Positions 54,253-63,849 of a DNA stretch of 64,000 nucleotides are shown in pieces. A program made the translations under genes and the position numbers. Origin of the DNA: Pseudoclavibacter chungangensis (GTDB lineage: Bacteria; Actinomycetota; Actinomycetes; Actinomycetales; Microbacteriaceae); assembly GCF_013410545.1 (NCBI RefSeq), contig NZ_JACCFV010000001.1:1240001-1304000 (forward strand). Direction: 5' to 3'. Positions within the stretch are counted from its first letter, which is position 1. Each line of letters opens with the position of its first letter. Under the pieces are notes generated by a model, which was not told the origin of the DNA, did no database searches, and was given only the letters and a program-made list of their open reading frames with translations.

Positions 54253-55206
54253 TCAGGTCGTTCGGTAGGCGAGCGCGAGCTCCGCCGCGAACGTCGACTG
54301 CCAGCGGCGGGCGCGGTCGAAGCCCGCCGTCAGGCCGGGTGAGGCGTGCACGTGGCCGGCCCCGAGACGGACTTCCGTCGCGACCCCGACGGCGCAAAGG
54401 GCGTCCGCGTACGCGAGAGCGCCGTCGCGGAGCGGGTCGAACTGGGCGACGAGCAGGAGCGCTGGCGCCACGTCGCGGTGGTCGGAATGATCGAGGGGCG
54501 AGACCTCGGAGACCGGTGCTGCGCCGCGGTAGAGGGCGGCGACCTCCCAGGCGTCGTCGAGCCCGAAACCGATCGCGTACCGACGCGACGACTCGCCCAC
54601 GTCGCGGAGCGTCGCGGGCGGCACCTCGAGCGCCTGGTGCCGGAGGGGACGTCCCCCGTCGCGCTCCCGGAGCGCCGCGGTCGCCGCCACGAGCGCACCC
54701 GCCGAATTGCCCCCGACACCGAGACGGTCGGCGTCCACGTCGAGCTCGTCGGCACGCGCGCGCAGATCGGCGAGCGCGGCGACGACGTCGTCCACGGCCG
54801 CCGGGTAGGGGTGCTCCGGTGCGAGCCGGTACTCGAGCGACACGATCTGCAGGTTCGCGTCGCGGGCGCGGTCCGCCGTGAGGCGATCGCCCAGGATCTC
54901 GTCGATCGTTCCCGCGACGAAGCCGCCACCGTGACACCAGAGTTGCGTCGGCATCGCGGTGCCCGTCCGGCCGGCCGGCCGATATCGCCTGGCGCGCAGC
55001 TGGCCCGAGCCGCCCGCGATCGTGAACTCGTCGACCGACACATCGCCCCGCGCCGGGGCGGTGAACTCGAGCGCGAGCGCGAGCGCGTCGCTCAGGCGCC
55101 TCGCGAGCTCCCGTCGCTCGGGCCACTCGGTCGCACCGTCGAGCGCGAGGTCCGCACGCAGGGCACGCGCGCGTGACGCCCACGCCGTGATCTCGGGCGC
55201 GAGCAT
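54253..55206 (-). CDS. Hormone-sensitive-lipase-type alpha/beta hydrolase
   Basis: 317 residues. The HSL signature HGGGF with a following GTIDE, nucleophile Ser in GNSAGALVA, Asp in FDPLRDGAL and His in GAGHVHASPG are all present. Acts on ester bonds of small acyl or aryl esters. The ATG at 55206 overlaps the expected stop of the preceding hydrolase as TGATG, so the two form a coupled pair under the divergent LacI regulator. Confidence 0.9.
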   Translation of the reverse strand: MLAPEITAWASRARALRADLALDGATEWPERRELARRLSDALALALEFTAPARGDVSVDEFTIAGGSGQLRARRYRPAGRTGTAMPTQLWCHGGGFVAGTIDEILGDRLTADRARDANLQIVSLEYRLAPEHPYPAAVDDVVAALADLRARADELDVDADRLGVGGNSAGALVAATAALRERDGGRPLRHQALEVPPATLRDVGESSRRYAIGFGLDDAWEVAALYRGAAPVSEVSPLDHSDHRDVAPALLLVAQFDPLRDGALAYADALCAVGVATEVRLGAGHVHASPGLTAGFDRARRWQSTFAAELALAYRTT

Positions 55207-56218
55207 CACGCGTTCCGTCCCGGCGCGAGCACGGGGCCTCGTGCAGGGTCCGGAGCTGTGCGACGAGGTCGCGGTGGAACGCCGCGGCGGCGGGGACGTC
55301 GCCGGTGGCGCCGAGGGAGGTGTGCGTCTGACCGATGTAGCGAACCGCGGTCGTCGGCACGCCCGCGGACGAGAGCGCACGCGCGTACGCTTCCCCGTCA
55401 CCCCGCAGCGGATCGAGTTCGCACGTACAGATCCATGCGGGCGGAAGGCCCGAGTGGGACGCCGCGAGCAGCGGCGACGCGATCGGATTCCGCGCGGTGC
55501 GACGCGCATCGCCGAGGTACTGACGGACCAGTCGGCGACCCATCGAGCGCAGGATGACGCTCGGCACGCTGCGACCGATGCCCCGCGCATCGGCATGGCC
55601 CATCGTCAGGTCGAGCGCGGGGTTCTCGAGGATCTGCAGTCGGACGGGACGCCGTGAGCGTTCGCGGTTCAGAAGCGTCACGGCCGCCGCGAGATTGCCG
55701 CCCGAGGACGCGCCGCCGATCGCGATCCGGTCCGGGTCGACACCGAGCTCGTGCGCGCGCTCGAACGTCCACTCGAAGGCCGCCCAGCACTGTTCCGGCT
55801 GGGTCGGGAACCGGTGCTCCGGCGCGTGCGCGTAGTCGACCGCGACGACCACGATGTCGGCGTCGCGGGCGCGCTCGCGGAACAGGGCGTCCCACGAGAC
55901 CCAGTCGATCCCGGCGATCGTGAACGCGCCGCCGTAGTTGTAGACGAGCGCGGGAAGGCCCGCACCCGGGTCCGCCCGGTGCGCCGACGGCCAGCACACC
56001 CGCACGCGCACGTCGGGATGCCCCTCGACTGGGACGACGTGCTCCTCGTCGGCCGTGTCGAGCGGGGTGATCCCGAGCGCCTCGCTCACGACGTCGTCGT
56101 TGCGACGGGCGACGCGGCGACGACCCGCGGGATCGTCCGGTTCGACCGCACGGAGCGGTTTCACGCGGGACTCGAACGCCTCGACAGCGGCATCCAGCCG
56201 CAGGCTGCGGAACGACAT
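55206..56218 (-). pseudogene. Second HSL-type alpha/beta hydrolase, C-terminal frameshift
   Basis: The protein begins MSFRSLRLDAAVEAFESRVK and has a variant oxyanion motif NYGGAF (HGGG replaced), nucleophile Ser in GGASSGGNLAAA, Asp in ELDPLRGDGE and His in IGQTHTSLGATG. After LRTLHEAP the frame runs on through the next gene without a stop. If the run of four C (plus-strand GGGG at 55233-55236) had a fifth base, the protein would end PVLAPGRNA at a TGA overlapping the next ATG. The NYGGAF change and Ser residue suggest altered rather than absent activity. Lesion or read error cannot be told apart here. Confidence 0.75.
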
Positions 56219-56253
56219 CGTGACCTCCTCGTCGGATGCGACGATGGTGCACG

Positions 56254-56269
56254 ATCGAAGAACTTCGAT
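56254..56269. promoter_or_regulatory. Candidate LacI-family operator
   Basis: ATCGAAG-AA-CTTCGAT is a perfect seven-base inverted repeat in the 64-base gap between the divergent hydrolase and LacI-type regulator genes, 14 bases before the regulator ATG. Confidence 0.6.
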
Positions 56270-56282
56270 GAAGGGGCGGACG

Positions 56283-57278
56283 ATGCGAGCCGGGCCGGGA
56301 CGCGCGACGATCTACGACGTCGCGGCGCGCGCGGGCGTGAGCATCTCGACCGTCTCCCTCGTCGTCAACGCGCCGCACCGGGTTCGCGCCGAGACGCGGG
56401 AACGGGTCGTCGTGGCCGCGGGCGAGCTCGGCTACCGCATGCGCGGGGGCCGGCAGCGGGGCGTGCCGAGCATCGCCGTCGCCGCGCCCTTCACGAGCTA
56501 CCCCTCGTACCTGCGACGCCTCTCCGGCATGCTCTCGGCCGCGCGCGGCGCGGCCGTCGACATCGTCCCCTACGACCTCGACTCGGCGGCCGCGGCGGTG
56601 TCCCCGCTCGTCGAGACGCTCCCCATGCGCTCGGGCGCCTCCGGGCTCGTCGTCATGGGGGTCCCGCTCGGCAACACCGCGCGCCGTGCCGCCCGGGTCG
56701 CGGGCTTCCCCGTCGGATACGTCGACATCGAGCCCGGCCGACACGCGCCGCGCGGGCCGGTCGTCCTCGTCGACGATCGCCACGGCGGCGCGCGGATCGG
56801 CGCACACCTCGCCTCCCTCGGGCACCGCCGGGTGGCGTTCCTGCACGAACCGCAACGATCGGGCGCCTACGTCTCGGCGGGCATGCTGCGCGCGGAGGGG
56901 CTCGGGGAGCACGTCGAGGTGCGCGCACACGCCGCGCGTGATCCCGTGACGGTCGACGCGGACACCGTCCGAGCGGTGCTCGCGGACGGTGCGACGGCGA
57001 TCGTCGCGAGCCACGACTCCCTCGCCGCCGCAGCGGTCACCACGTGTCGGACGGTCGAGGGAGCGGCGCGACTCGCCGTCGTCGGCTACGACGACGGCGA
57101 ACTCGCGCGCGCACTCGATCTCACGACCGTGCGCCAGCCGTTCGAGGAGTCGGGGCGAGTGGCGCTCCACCACCTCCTCATGATGGTCGCCGACCCGGCG
57201 CCGGCCCCGGAAACGGTCGTACTCGAGCCGGAACTGATCGTCCGGTCGAGCTCGCGTCCTCCCGAACCGGCGGCGTGA
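56283..57278 (+). CDS. LacI-family transcriptional regulator
   Basis: 331 residues. N-terminal helix-turn-helix TIYDVAARAGVSISTVSLVV followed by the hinge NAPHRVRAETRERVV, then a periplasmic-binding-protein-like sensor domain (GLVVMGVPLGN, GHRRVAFLHEPQ, AVVGYDDGELARALDLTTV). AAGGGG precedes the ATG. Divergent from the hydrolase-hydrolase-MFS operon with a good operator in between; autoregulation likely. Its stop is seven bases from the end of the converging acyl-CoA ligase gene. Confidence 0.92.
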   Translation: MRAGPGRATIYDVAARAGVSISTVSLVVNAPHRVRAETRERVVVAAGELGYRMRGGRQRGVPSIAVAAPFTSYPSYLRRLSGMLSAARGAAVDIVPYDLDSAAAAVSPLVETLPMRSGASGLVVMGVPLGNTARRAARVAGFPVGYVDIEPGRHAPRGPVVLVDDRHGGARIGAHLASLGHRRVAFLHEPQRSGAYVSAGMLRAEGLGEHVEVRAHAARDPVTVDADTVRAVLADGATAIVASHDSLAAAAVTTCRTVEGAARLAVVGYDDGELARALDLTTVRQPFEESGRVALHHLLMMVADPAPAPETVVLEPELIVRSSSRPPEPAA

Positions 57279-57285
57279 GTCGCCC

Positions 57286-58884
57286 TCACTCCACGGCGGC
57301 AGCCTCCGGCTCGACCGCGCGCAGGTCCTTGCGCAGGATCTTCGCCGAACCGGACTTCGGGATCGCGTCGACGAACGCGACCCGGCGCACCTTCTTGTGC
57401 GGCGCGACGCGATCCGCGACGAACGCGATCACCTCGTCGGCGTCGAGCGAATCCTCCGCGCGCACGACGAACGCCTTCGGCACCTCCTCGCGGTCGTCGT
57501 CGAGGACGCCGATGACGGCCGCATCGGCGATCTTCGGGTGCGACAGCAGCAGCGCCTCGAGCTCGGCCGGGGCGATCTGGTAGCCCTTGTACTTGATGAG
57601 CTCCTTGAGGCGATCGACGATCGTGAAGTACCCCGCCTCGTGGTGCACGGCGATGTCACCGGTGTGCAGATACCCGTCCGCGTCGATCGTCGCGGCCGTC
57701 TCCTCGGGTCGTCCGAGATAGCCGGCCATGACGTTCGGCCCCTGCACCCACAGTTCGCCCGGCGGGGTCGCACCGTCCGCGCCGTGCGCCACGATCTCCT
57801 CGCCCGTGGCGGGGTCGACGAGTTTGCTGCGCACATTCGGCACCGGGATCCCGATCGAGTCGAGGGGGATGTCCGGACGGTCGGCGGGGATGACGTGCGA
57901 CACCGGGCTCAGCTCCGTCATGCCGTAGCCCTGGAGCATGCGCGCACCGATCCGCTCCGCCGCTCGGCGCCCAGTCTCGCCGTCGAGCGATGCGGCGCCG
58001 GAGAGGAGCGTGTGGACCGAGGAGATGTCGAACTGATCCACGACGGGGTGCTTCGCGAGCGCGACCGCGATGGGTGGCGCGATGAACACGTACGTGCAGC
58101 GGCGTTCCTCGATCGTCGTGAGGAAATCGACGAGGTCGAAGCGCGGCATGGGGACGAGCGCCGCCCGGCGCCGGAGCGCGAGGTTGAGGAGCACCGTCAT
58201 GCCGTAGATGTGGAAGAATGGGAGCACCGCGAGCACACGGTCCGACGGTTCGACGCGCACCGTCTCGATGCACTGCGCGACGTTCGCCACGAGGTTCCGG
58301 TGGGTGAGCATGACGCCCTTCGGCGTGCCCGTCGTCCCCGACGAGTACGGCAGGACGGCGAGGTGCGTGGCGGGGTCGATCTCGACCTCGGGTGCCGGGC
58401 GCCCCTCGGCGAGCAGATCGCGCAGCGAGGGGTGCCCGTCGGCGCCGTCGAGCACGATGACCCGTTCGTCGGGGATACCGACCTCGGCGGCCGCCGCCGC
58501 GCCCTGCGGGAGGAGCGGCGAGACCGTGACGAGCCACGTCGCTCGCGCGTCGCGCAACTGCTTCGCGATCTCGTCCGCCGTGAACAGCGCATTGATCGTC
58601 GTCGCCGTCGCGCCGGCTCGGAGCACGCCGTGGAACGCGGTCACGAAGGCGGGCACGTTCGGGCTCAGCAGACCCACGACCGTTCCGGGGCCGACACCGC
58701 GCTCGGCCAGGGCGCCCGCGAACGCGTCGATCTGTGCGACGAGCGACGCGTAGCTCGTCTCCGCGCCGTCCGCCTGCGCGATGAACGCAGGACGATCGCG
58801 ATCCGCGTCGTCGAGGTCACCGAAGAGATAGTCGTACACGGTGAGGTCGGGGATCTCGACGTCGGGGTACGGGCTGTCGATCAT
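57286..58884 (-). CDS. Acyl-CoA synthetase, 4-coumarate:CoA ligase-like
   Basis: 532-residue AMP-forming ligase. P-loop YSSGTTGTPKGVMLTHRN, the ATP/AMP motif QGYGMTELSPVSHVI, TGDIAVHHEAGYFTIVDRLK and the C-terminal catalytic lysine in PKSGSAKILRKDL are all present. Activates a carboxylic acid as its CoA thioester. Third gene of a minus-strand series after an aldehyde dehydrogenase-like and a GMC oxidoreductase gene, so the acid is probably produced by them. Confidence 0.93.
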   Translation of the reverse strand: MIDSPYPDVEIPDLTVYDYLFGDLDDADRDRPAFIAQADGAETSYASLVAQIDAFAGALAERGVGPGTVVGLLSPNVPAFVTAFHGVLRAGATATTINALFTADEIAKQLRDARATWLVTVSPLLPQGAAAAAEVGIPDERVIVLDGADGHPSLRDLLAEGRPAPEVEIDPATHLAVLPYSSGTTGTPKGVMLTHRNLVANVAQCIETVRVEPSDRVLAVLPFFHIYGMTVLLNLALRRRAALVPMPRFDLVDFLTTIEERRCTYVFIAPPIAVALAKHPVVDQFDISSVHTLLSGAASLDGETGRRAAERIGARMLQGYGMTELSPVSHVIPADRPDIPLDSIGIPVPNVRSKLVDPATGEEIVAHGADGATPPGELWVQGPNVMAGYLGRPEETAATIDADGYLHTGDIAVHHEAGYFTIVDRLKELIKYKGYQIAPAELEALLLSHPKIADAAVIGVLDDDREEVPKAFVVRAEDSLDADEVIAFVADRVAPHKKVRRVAFVDAIPKSGSAKILRKDLRAVEPEAAAVE

Positions 58885-58947
58885 GGGCGCTCCTTCGCGT
58901 CGGGTTCGGATCGGATTCGGGACGACCGCGGCGTGCGGGCGCCGTCG

Positions 58948-60540
58948 TCAGGCACGGTGGGCGAGTGACGCGGGGTCGGTGTCGAGCACGAGCCGCGCGG
59001 CCTGCTCGCCGATCACGACGCTCGGTGCGTGCGTGTGACCGCGGATGATCTCGGGCATGACGGACGCGTCCGCGACGCGGAGCCCCGTGACCCCACGCAC
59101 CCGCAGCTCGGGGTCGACGACCGACGCGGCGTCGGACCCCATCCGGGCGGTCGACGTCGGGTGGTAGAGCGTGTGCGAGCACTGGTCGAGCGCGGCCACG
59201 AGCCGGTCCTCGGGGGACAGTCGTTCGCCGCCGTCCGGTGCGATGTAGCCGGGACGCAGCGAGCCCGCGAGCACGGGAGAGCTCAGGATCCGATCGACGA
59301 TGCCGAGGCCCGCGAGCATGCGGGCGCGGTCCGCCCCCGCCTCGTCCGAGAGGTACGCGGGATCGATGACGGGGTGTTCGACCGGATCGGCGCTTGCGAG
59401 GGTGATGCTCCCGCGGCTCTCGGGCTGGAGGAGGACGGTGCCGACGCTGAGCCCGTGACCCGGGATCCCGTGGAGTCCCTCGCGGGTGTAGGCGGCGGGT
59501 GCCACGAGGATCTCGAGGTCGGGCTCCGCGAGCGACGCGTCGGAGCGGACGAACCCGTAGCCCTCGGCGACGTTCGAGGTGAGCATGCCCTTGCGCGCGA
59601 GGAGGTAGCGCGCCAGTTGTGCCGGTGTCTCGGCCGAGTAGAGCGTGCCGGGCTCCGAGTGACGGACGAGCAGTGAAGCGAGGTGATCGCGCAGGTTGCG
59701 GCCGACCTCGGGCGAGGCCGCGACGACGGGGATCCCGAGCGCAGCGAGCTGCTCGGGGTCGCCGATGCCCGAGAGCAGCAGGAGTTGCGGGGTGTTCACG
59801 GCGCCGCCCGCGAGGATCACCTCGGCGCTCGCGTGCGCGATGCGCGTCCGGCCGCCGTGGCGGTACTCGACACCGACGGCCCTCGTGCCGTCGAAGCGGA
59901 TGCGCGTGACGTGCGCATCGGTGCGGACGTCGAGGTTCGGTCGGGAGGCGAGCACGGGCTGGACGTAGGAGCGGTGTGCGTTCCACCGATCGCCCTTGCG
60001 CTGCGTGACGCGCGTGCGCGTGAATCCGTCGGAGGCGGGGAGATTCGGCTCCTCGAGCCGGTAGCCCGCTTCCTGGACCGCCTCGAGGAGCGTGCCCGTC
60101 TGCGGACGGGGGTCGCGCTGCTCCGAGACGGGAACGAGCGTGTCGCGGAACAGCGGTTCGAGCGACGACCAGGACCACCGTGGCCCGGCGAGCTCGGCCC
60201 CCCGGTCGTAGTCGGCGGCGAATCCGATGACCCACATCATCGCGTTGAGCGACGAGGAGCCGCCGAGCACCTTGCCCCGGGGCCAGAAGATCGTCCGGCC
60301 GTCGAGGCCCGGTTGCGGCTCGGTGCGGTAGTTCCAGTCGACGTCGGTCGTGAACAGTTTCGAGAACGCCGCGGGGATCGTGATCTCCTTGCGGCGGTCG
60401 CTCCCGCCGGCCTCGAGGACGAGGACCTGGCGGGTGGGGTCGGCGCTGAGGCGGTTGGCGAGGACCGAGCCCGCCGAACCGGAGCCGACCACGATGTAGT
60501 CGACGCGTTCGCCCGCGGATCCGTCTGTGGAGGTGTGCAT
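58948..60540 (-). CDS. GMC-family FAD oxidoreductase (choline/alcohol dehydrogenase-like)
   Basis: 530 residues. FAD-binding motif YIVVGSGSAGSVLANRLS (residues 15-32), GMC signature 1 WPRGKVLGGSSSLNAMMWVI, signature 2 GGAVNTPQLLLLSGIG, and the C-terminal catalytic His region HTLYHPTSTARMG. Oxidises a primary alcohol to the aldehyde. Named choline dehydrogenase in many annotations, but substrates vary widely and no choline transport or betaine genes are near. Confidence 0.93.
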   Translation of the reverse strand: MHTSTDGSAGERVDYIVVGSGSAGSVLANRLSADPTRQVLVLEAGGSDRRKEITIPAAFSKLFTTDVDWNYRTEPQPGLDGRTIFWPRGKVLGGSSSLNAMMWVIGFAADYDRGAELAGPRWSWSSLEPLFRDTLVPVSEQRDPRPQTGTLLEAVQEAGYRLEEPNLPASDGFTRTRVTQRKGDRWNAHRSYVQPVLASRPNLDVRTDAHVTRIRFDGTRAVGVEYRHGGRTRIAHASAEVILAGGAVNTPQLLLLSGIGDPEQLAALGIPVVAASPEVGRNLRDHLASLLVRHSEPGTLYSAETPAQLARYLLARKGMLTSNVAEGYGFVRSDASLAEPDLEILVAPAAYTREGLHGIPGHGLSVGTVLLQPESRGSITLASADPVEHPVIDPAYLSDEAGADRARMLAGLGIVDRILSSPVLAGSLRPGYIAPDGGERLSPEDRLVAALDQCSHTLYHPTSTARMGSDAASVVDPELRVRGVTGLRVADASVMPEIIRGHTHAPSVVIGEQAARLVLDTDPASLAHRA

Positions 60541-60582
60541 CGTCGCTCTCCTTCGAGCAGGTGGGTGGAACCGATGGGTGCG

Positions 60583-62373
60583 TCAGGCGCGGAACGCGGA
60601 CGCGAAGATCGCGGGCAGCTTCTGCCAGGCGGGCTTCGTCGCGAAGCCGCTCAGCAGACGGCCCGTGCGGGCCGCCGAGCGTGCGGTGACGAACCACGGC
60701 GGCTTCGGGAACAGCGAGAACTCGCCGCCGGCGACGGAACGCGGGAACGGGCGGAACGGGCCGCGCACGACGGTGCGTTCGACGTCGTCGAGGAGCAGCG
60801 CGTTGTGCACGACACCGACGCCGCTTCCGACATCGGCGAGGCTCCCGCCGGGGAAGGCACCCCAGGAGGCGCGCGAAGTGAGGAAGCCGAGGCCGGTCCA
60901 GGCGTTGACGGCGATCGTGCCGTAGCGCAGCGCGGTGAGGGCACGGCCGAACCTCGCCGCTCCGATGCGTCGGAGGGTCGCGGGGTCGATGACGATGTTC
61001 GCACCGAGCGTGCCCGCCAGGCGATCGTTCGCGGCGGACACCGCGGCATCGAGGAACGTCGCGTCGACGCCGGGGAGTTCGACGACGCCGAGCACGGGAG
61101 CGAACAGCTCGGTGCGCTCGAGCCACTCGAGCGTCGCGGGGTCGTCGGTATCGATGAGGACGCGCGGACTCGTCGCGGGGCCGAGTGACGCCGCACCGTC
61201 CCGCCGGGCGCTCGCGGTGACACGTTCGGCCGCGCCCGGGTACCAGACCGGTCGGGCCGGCGCACGGTCGATCGCGGTGCGCAACTCACGGAGGAACGCC
61301 TCGCGCTGGGGCCAATCGGCGGAGACGACGACGACCTGGCCCGCGATGCAGTTGTGGCCCGCGTTGTGGAGCCGCATCGTCGCGATGTGCTCCGCCTGGA
61401 ACCGGAGGTCGGCGTGCGACCAGCGACCCGGCACGACGATCACGGGGGAGACGCCGCCGAGCTCGCTCGAGATGGGAACGCGCAGGCGAGGAGTGCCCTC
61501 CGCCCGTCGGCGCACCGCCTCCTCGCCACTTCCCCACACGATCGCGTCGTGGGTCGCGGCGCTCCCCGTGATGTGCACGTGGTCGATGCCGTCGTGTTCG
61601 ACGAGCGCGGCACCGACGTCGGCGCCACCCGAGACGAAGCGCAGCACCCCCGCGGCGACGAGTGGTTCGAGGCCGGCCTCGAGGACGGGGCGGAGTCGTT
61701 CGAGCGTCGGATTGAGCTTGAGGACGACGCCGCGTCCGCGTGCGACGAGTTCCCACAGCACGTCGAGCGGGGCGATGGAGGTGATGTTGCCGGCACCGAG
61801 CACCACGCCGACCCCGGGCGTCGGATCGACGGCGCCGAGGCCGGCGCGACGGACCACCTCGTCGGCGCTCACGTGCGGCGTCGTCCACACCTCGCCCGAG
61901 AACCCGTGCAACAGCACGCCCTCGATCGCGGCGTGGGGGAGGACGCGGATGCGGGAGCGTCCGTCGGGCCCCGGTCGGATCCGTGCGTCGGCCGCGGGAC
62001 TGCGACAGGCGGCGAGCTCGGCGAGGGAGTGCGCGAGCGCACCGGCACCTGAGATCGTCGCGTACGGGCCCGAGATCCACTCCTCGCCGACGAGCGGCGA
62101 GTCCGCCTCGATGCCCTTGATGTCGCACGCGATCTCGACCCATCGTCGCGCGACCGAACCGAGCGAACGGTGCACCGCCGCGATGATGCTCGCGCGCGCC
62201 TCGAGCGAGAGCGTCGCCCAGCGCTCGGACCCGGCCCGGACGCGGGTGATGGCGGCATCCATCGACGCGTGCACGTCGGCGTCGAGCTCCGGCGGTGCGG
62301 TGTGCCCGATCGGCGATGTGCGTCGGTCCGATGTGGACCGGTCGAGGGACGAGGGTGCGTTCGAGTTGCTCAC
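60583..62373 (-). CDS. Aldehyde dehydrogenase family protein, long form
   Basis: 596 residues from GTG 62373 (GGAGAT upstream). The Rossmann region GVVLGAGNITSIAPLDVLWE, HVHITGSAATHDAIV, catalytic Glu in ISSELGGVSPVIV and catalytic Cys in NAGHNCIAGQVVVV identify the ALDH superfamily, but the sequence is divergent, with a longer C-terminal tail of about 60 residues (FVTARSAARTGRLLSGFATK). Likely converts the aldehyde made by the GMC enzyme to the acid. First gene of the three-gene series, divergent from a PucR-type regulator. Confidence 0.85.
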   Translation of the reverse strand: MSNSNAPSSLDRSTSDRRTSPIGHTAPPELDADVHASMDAAITRVRAGSERWATLSLEARASIIAAVHRSLGSVARRWVEIACDIKGIEADSPLVGEEWISGPYATISGAGALAHSLAELAACRSPAADARIRPGPDGRSRIRVLPHAAIEGVLLHGFSGEVWTTPHVSADEVVRRAGLGAVDPTPGVGVVLGAGNITSIAPLDVLWELVARGRGVVLKLNPTLERLRPVLEAGLEPLVAAGVLRFVSGGADVGAALVEHDGIDHVHITGSAATHDAIVWGSGEEAVRRRAEGTPRLRVPISSELGGVSPVIVVPGRWSHADLRFQAEHIATMRLHNAGHNCIAGQVVVVSADWPQREAFLRELRTAIDRAPARPVWYPGAAERVTASARRDGAASLGPATSPRVLIDTDDPATLEWLERTELFAPVLGVVELPGVDATFLDAAVSAANDRLAGTLGANIVIDPATLRRIGAARFGRALTALRYGTIAVNAWTGLGFLTSRASWGAFPGGSLADVGSGVGVVHNALLLDDVERTVVRGPFRPFPRSVAGGEFSLFPKPPWFVTARSAARTGRLLSGFATKPAWQKLPAIFASAFRA

Positions 62374-62475
62374 GGGATCTCCATCGATCGGTGGGCCGGT
62401 CGACGGGTGGGCGAGGTCGTCCGCACAGTCTGCGGGATCCAGCCGACGTGCGACACGGACCCCGGCTCGGGATCG

Positions 62476-62493
62476 TTTGTGCCACGGTACAAA
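62476..62493. promoter_or_regulatory. Dyad symmetry in the divergent promoter, candidate regulator site
   Basis: TTTGTGCCACGGTACAAA has matching arms TTTGT-x-CC and GG-x-ACAAA. It stands out as AT-richer than the surroundings and lies between the aldehyde dehydrogenase and PucR-type regulator genes. Confidence 0.5.
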
Positions 62494-62600
62494 TCGGCGG
62501 CGCGGCCGCGTATCGTGGGCGCAAGACGACGACGTCTTCCGCACTGCGCGCCACGGTTCCGCGAGCGACGCTCCAACGCGTCCGCGATCGCTCGGAGAGC

Positions 62601-63689
62601 ATGTCGGCCCGCATCGTCGACCAGATCGTGGAGCAGGAGCACGCGTACGCGACGTCGCCGCTCGCGGCCGATGCGCTCGGTGAGATCGTGCGCGAGAACG
62701 TCGAGGCCCTCCGCCACGAACTCGGCGGCGGCCGGGGGAGTCTCGAGCCGGCTCGGCGCGCGGGCCGGATGAAGGCCGAGGCCGGGATTCCCGTCGCGAG
62801 TCTGCTGCACGCCTAGCGACTCGCCGGTCTCAAGGCGCTCCGGACCGTCACCGACGAGGCGGCGAGGTTCGGCGAGACGGCGATCGTGCTCGATACGGTC
62901 GAGTCGCTGTGGGCGATCCTCGACCGGTTCTCGAACGCCGCGTCCGACGAGTACCGTGCGGTCGTGGAGGCGCTCCGGCGGCGGCAGGACGAGTCCCGTC
63001 GCGCCGCCCTGCTCGCCCTGCTCGAGGGCAGCGACGCGGCCGGTAACGCCGCCCGGCTCGACCTCCCGCCCACGGGCGCGTTCGTCGTCGTGGCCGCGCG
63101 CGTCGCCGCGAGCGCCGAGAGCGGTGATCCTGTCGCACCGGCCGTCCTCCGTTCGTGCGGTGCGGGTGCCGTGTGGGCGTCGTCGCCCGCGGGTCGCATC
63201 GGCCTCGTCAATGCGCACGCGACCGCAGATCTCGAGGCGCTGCTCGTGCGGCTCGACGCCGACCCGGGGACGGCGATCGGCATCAGCCGGGTCTTCGACC
63301 GTCCCGCGGGCGCCGTCACCGCCGGCCGCCAGGCCCGCCTCGCCCTCCTCGCGCTCGGCGGTGGCGGCGGGGTGCGCAGGTTCGAGAGCCGGCCGGTCGA
63401 CGTGTTGCTCGTGTCGGAGCCCGCATCGGCCACGGTACTGCGCGATCTCGTGCTCGGGAACGTGCTCCGCTTGCGGGACGACGACGCCGAGAAGCTCCTG
63501 TCGACCTTCGAGGCGTGGATCGCGTCGGACGGCTCCGCGGCGGCCGCGGGGGAGGCGCTGCACTGTCATCGCAATTCGGTGCTGTACCGCCTGCAGCGGC
63601 TCGAGTCGCTCTCGGGTCGTCGCGTCCGCAGCCCCCTCGAGCTGGCGGAACTCGTCGCCGCGGTGCGCGCCCATCGCCTCGTCGGCTGA
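62601..63689 (+). pseudogene. PucR-type transcriptional regulator with one in-frame amber stop
   Basis: One frame reads MSARIVDQIVEQEHAYATSP, then KAEAGIPVASLLHA, a TAG at 62814-62816, then RLAGLKALRTVTDEAARFG and on to the C-terminal helix-turn-helix AGEALHCHRNSVLYRLQRLE. In relatives the block reads SLL-x-AYRLG, so TAG sits where Tyr (TAC/TAT) is expected: a single-base nonsense change. GGAGAG precedes the ATG. The regulator of the alcohol-catabolism genes is therefore probably inactive, unless the base is a read error or the stop is suppressed. Confidence 0.8.
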
Positions 63690-63693
63690 TCGT

Positions 63694-63724
<31 letters not shown>

Positions 63725-63849
63725 TCCACGTCCCGATCCCGGCCACGTCCACGGCGTGATCACCGTGCCGCACCCCGTGCCCCGTCGTCCGCGGAAGAAT
63801 GGTCGCGTCCGCACGAGGGCGGATTCCGGGACGAACGAGGCGGTGGACG

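Noticed and set aside
53969..56218. A single 749-residue hydrolase fusion protein on the minus strand
   Set aside because: Only the first 330 residues are sensible; the rest is an out-of-frame reading of the next two genes, explained by a one-base shift near 55235.
58817..61126. Large minus-strand frame across the GMC and aldehyde dehydrogenase genes
   Set aside because: Frame-shifted shadow of genes on the same strand; no motifs.
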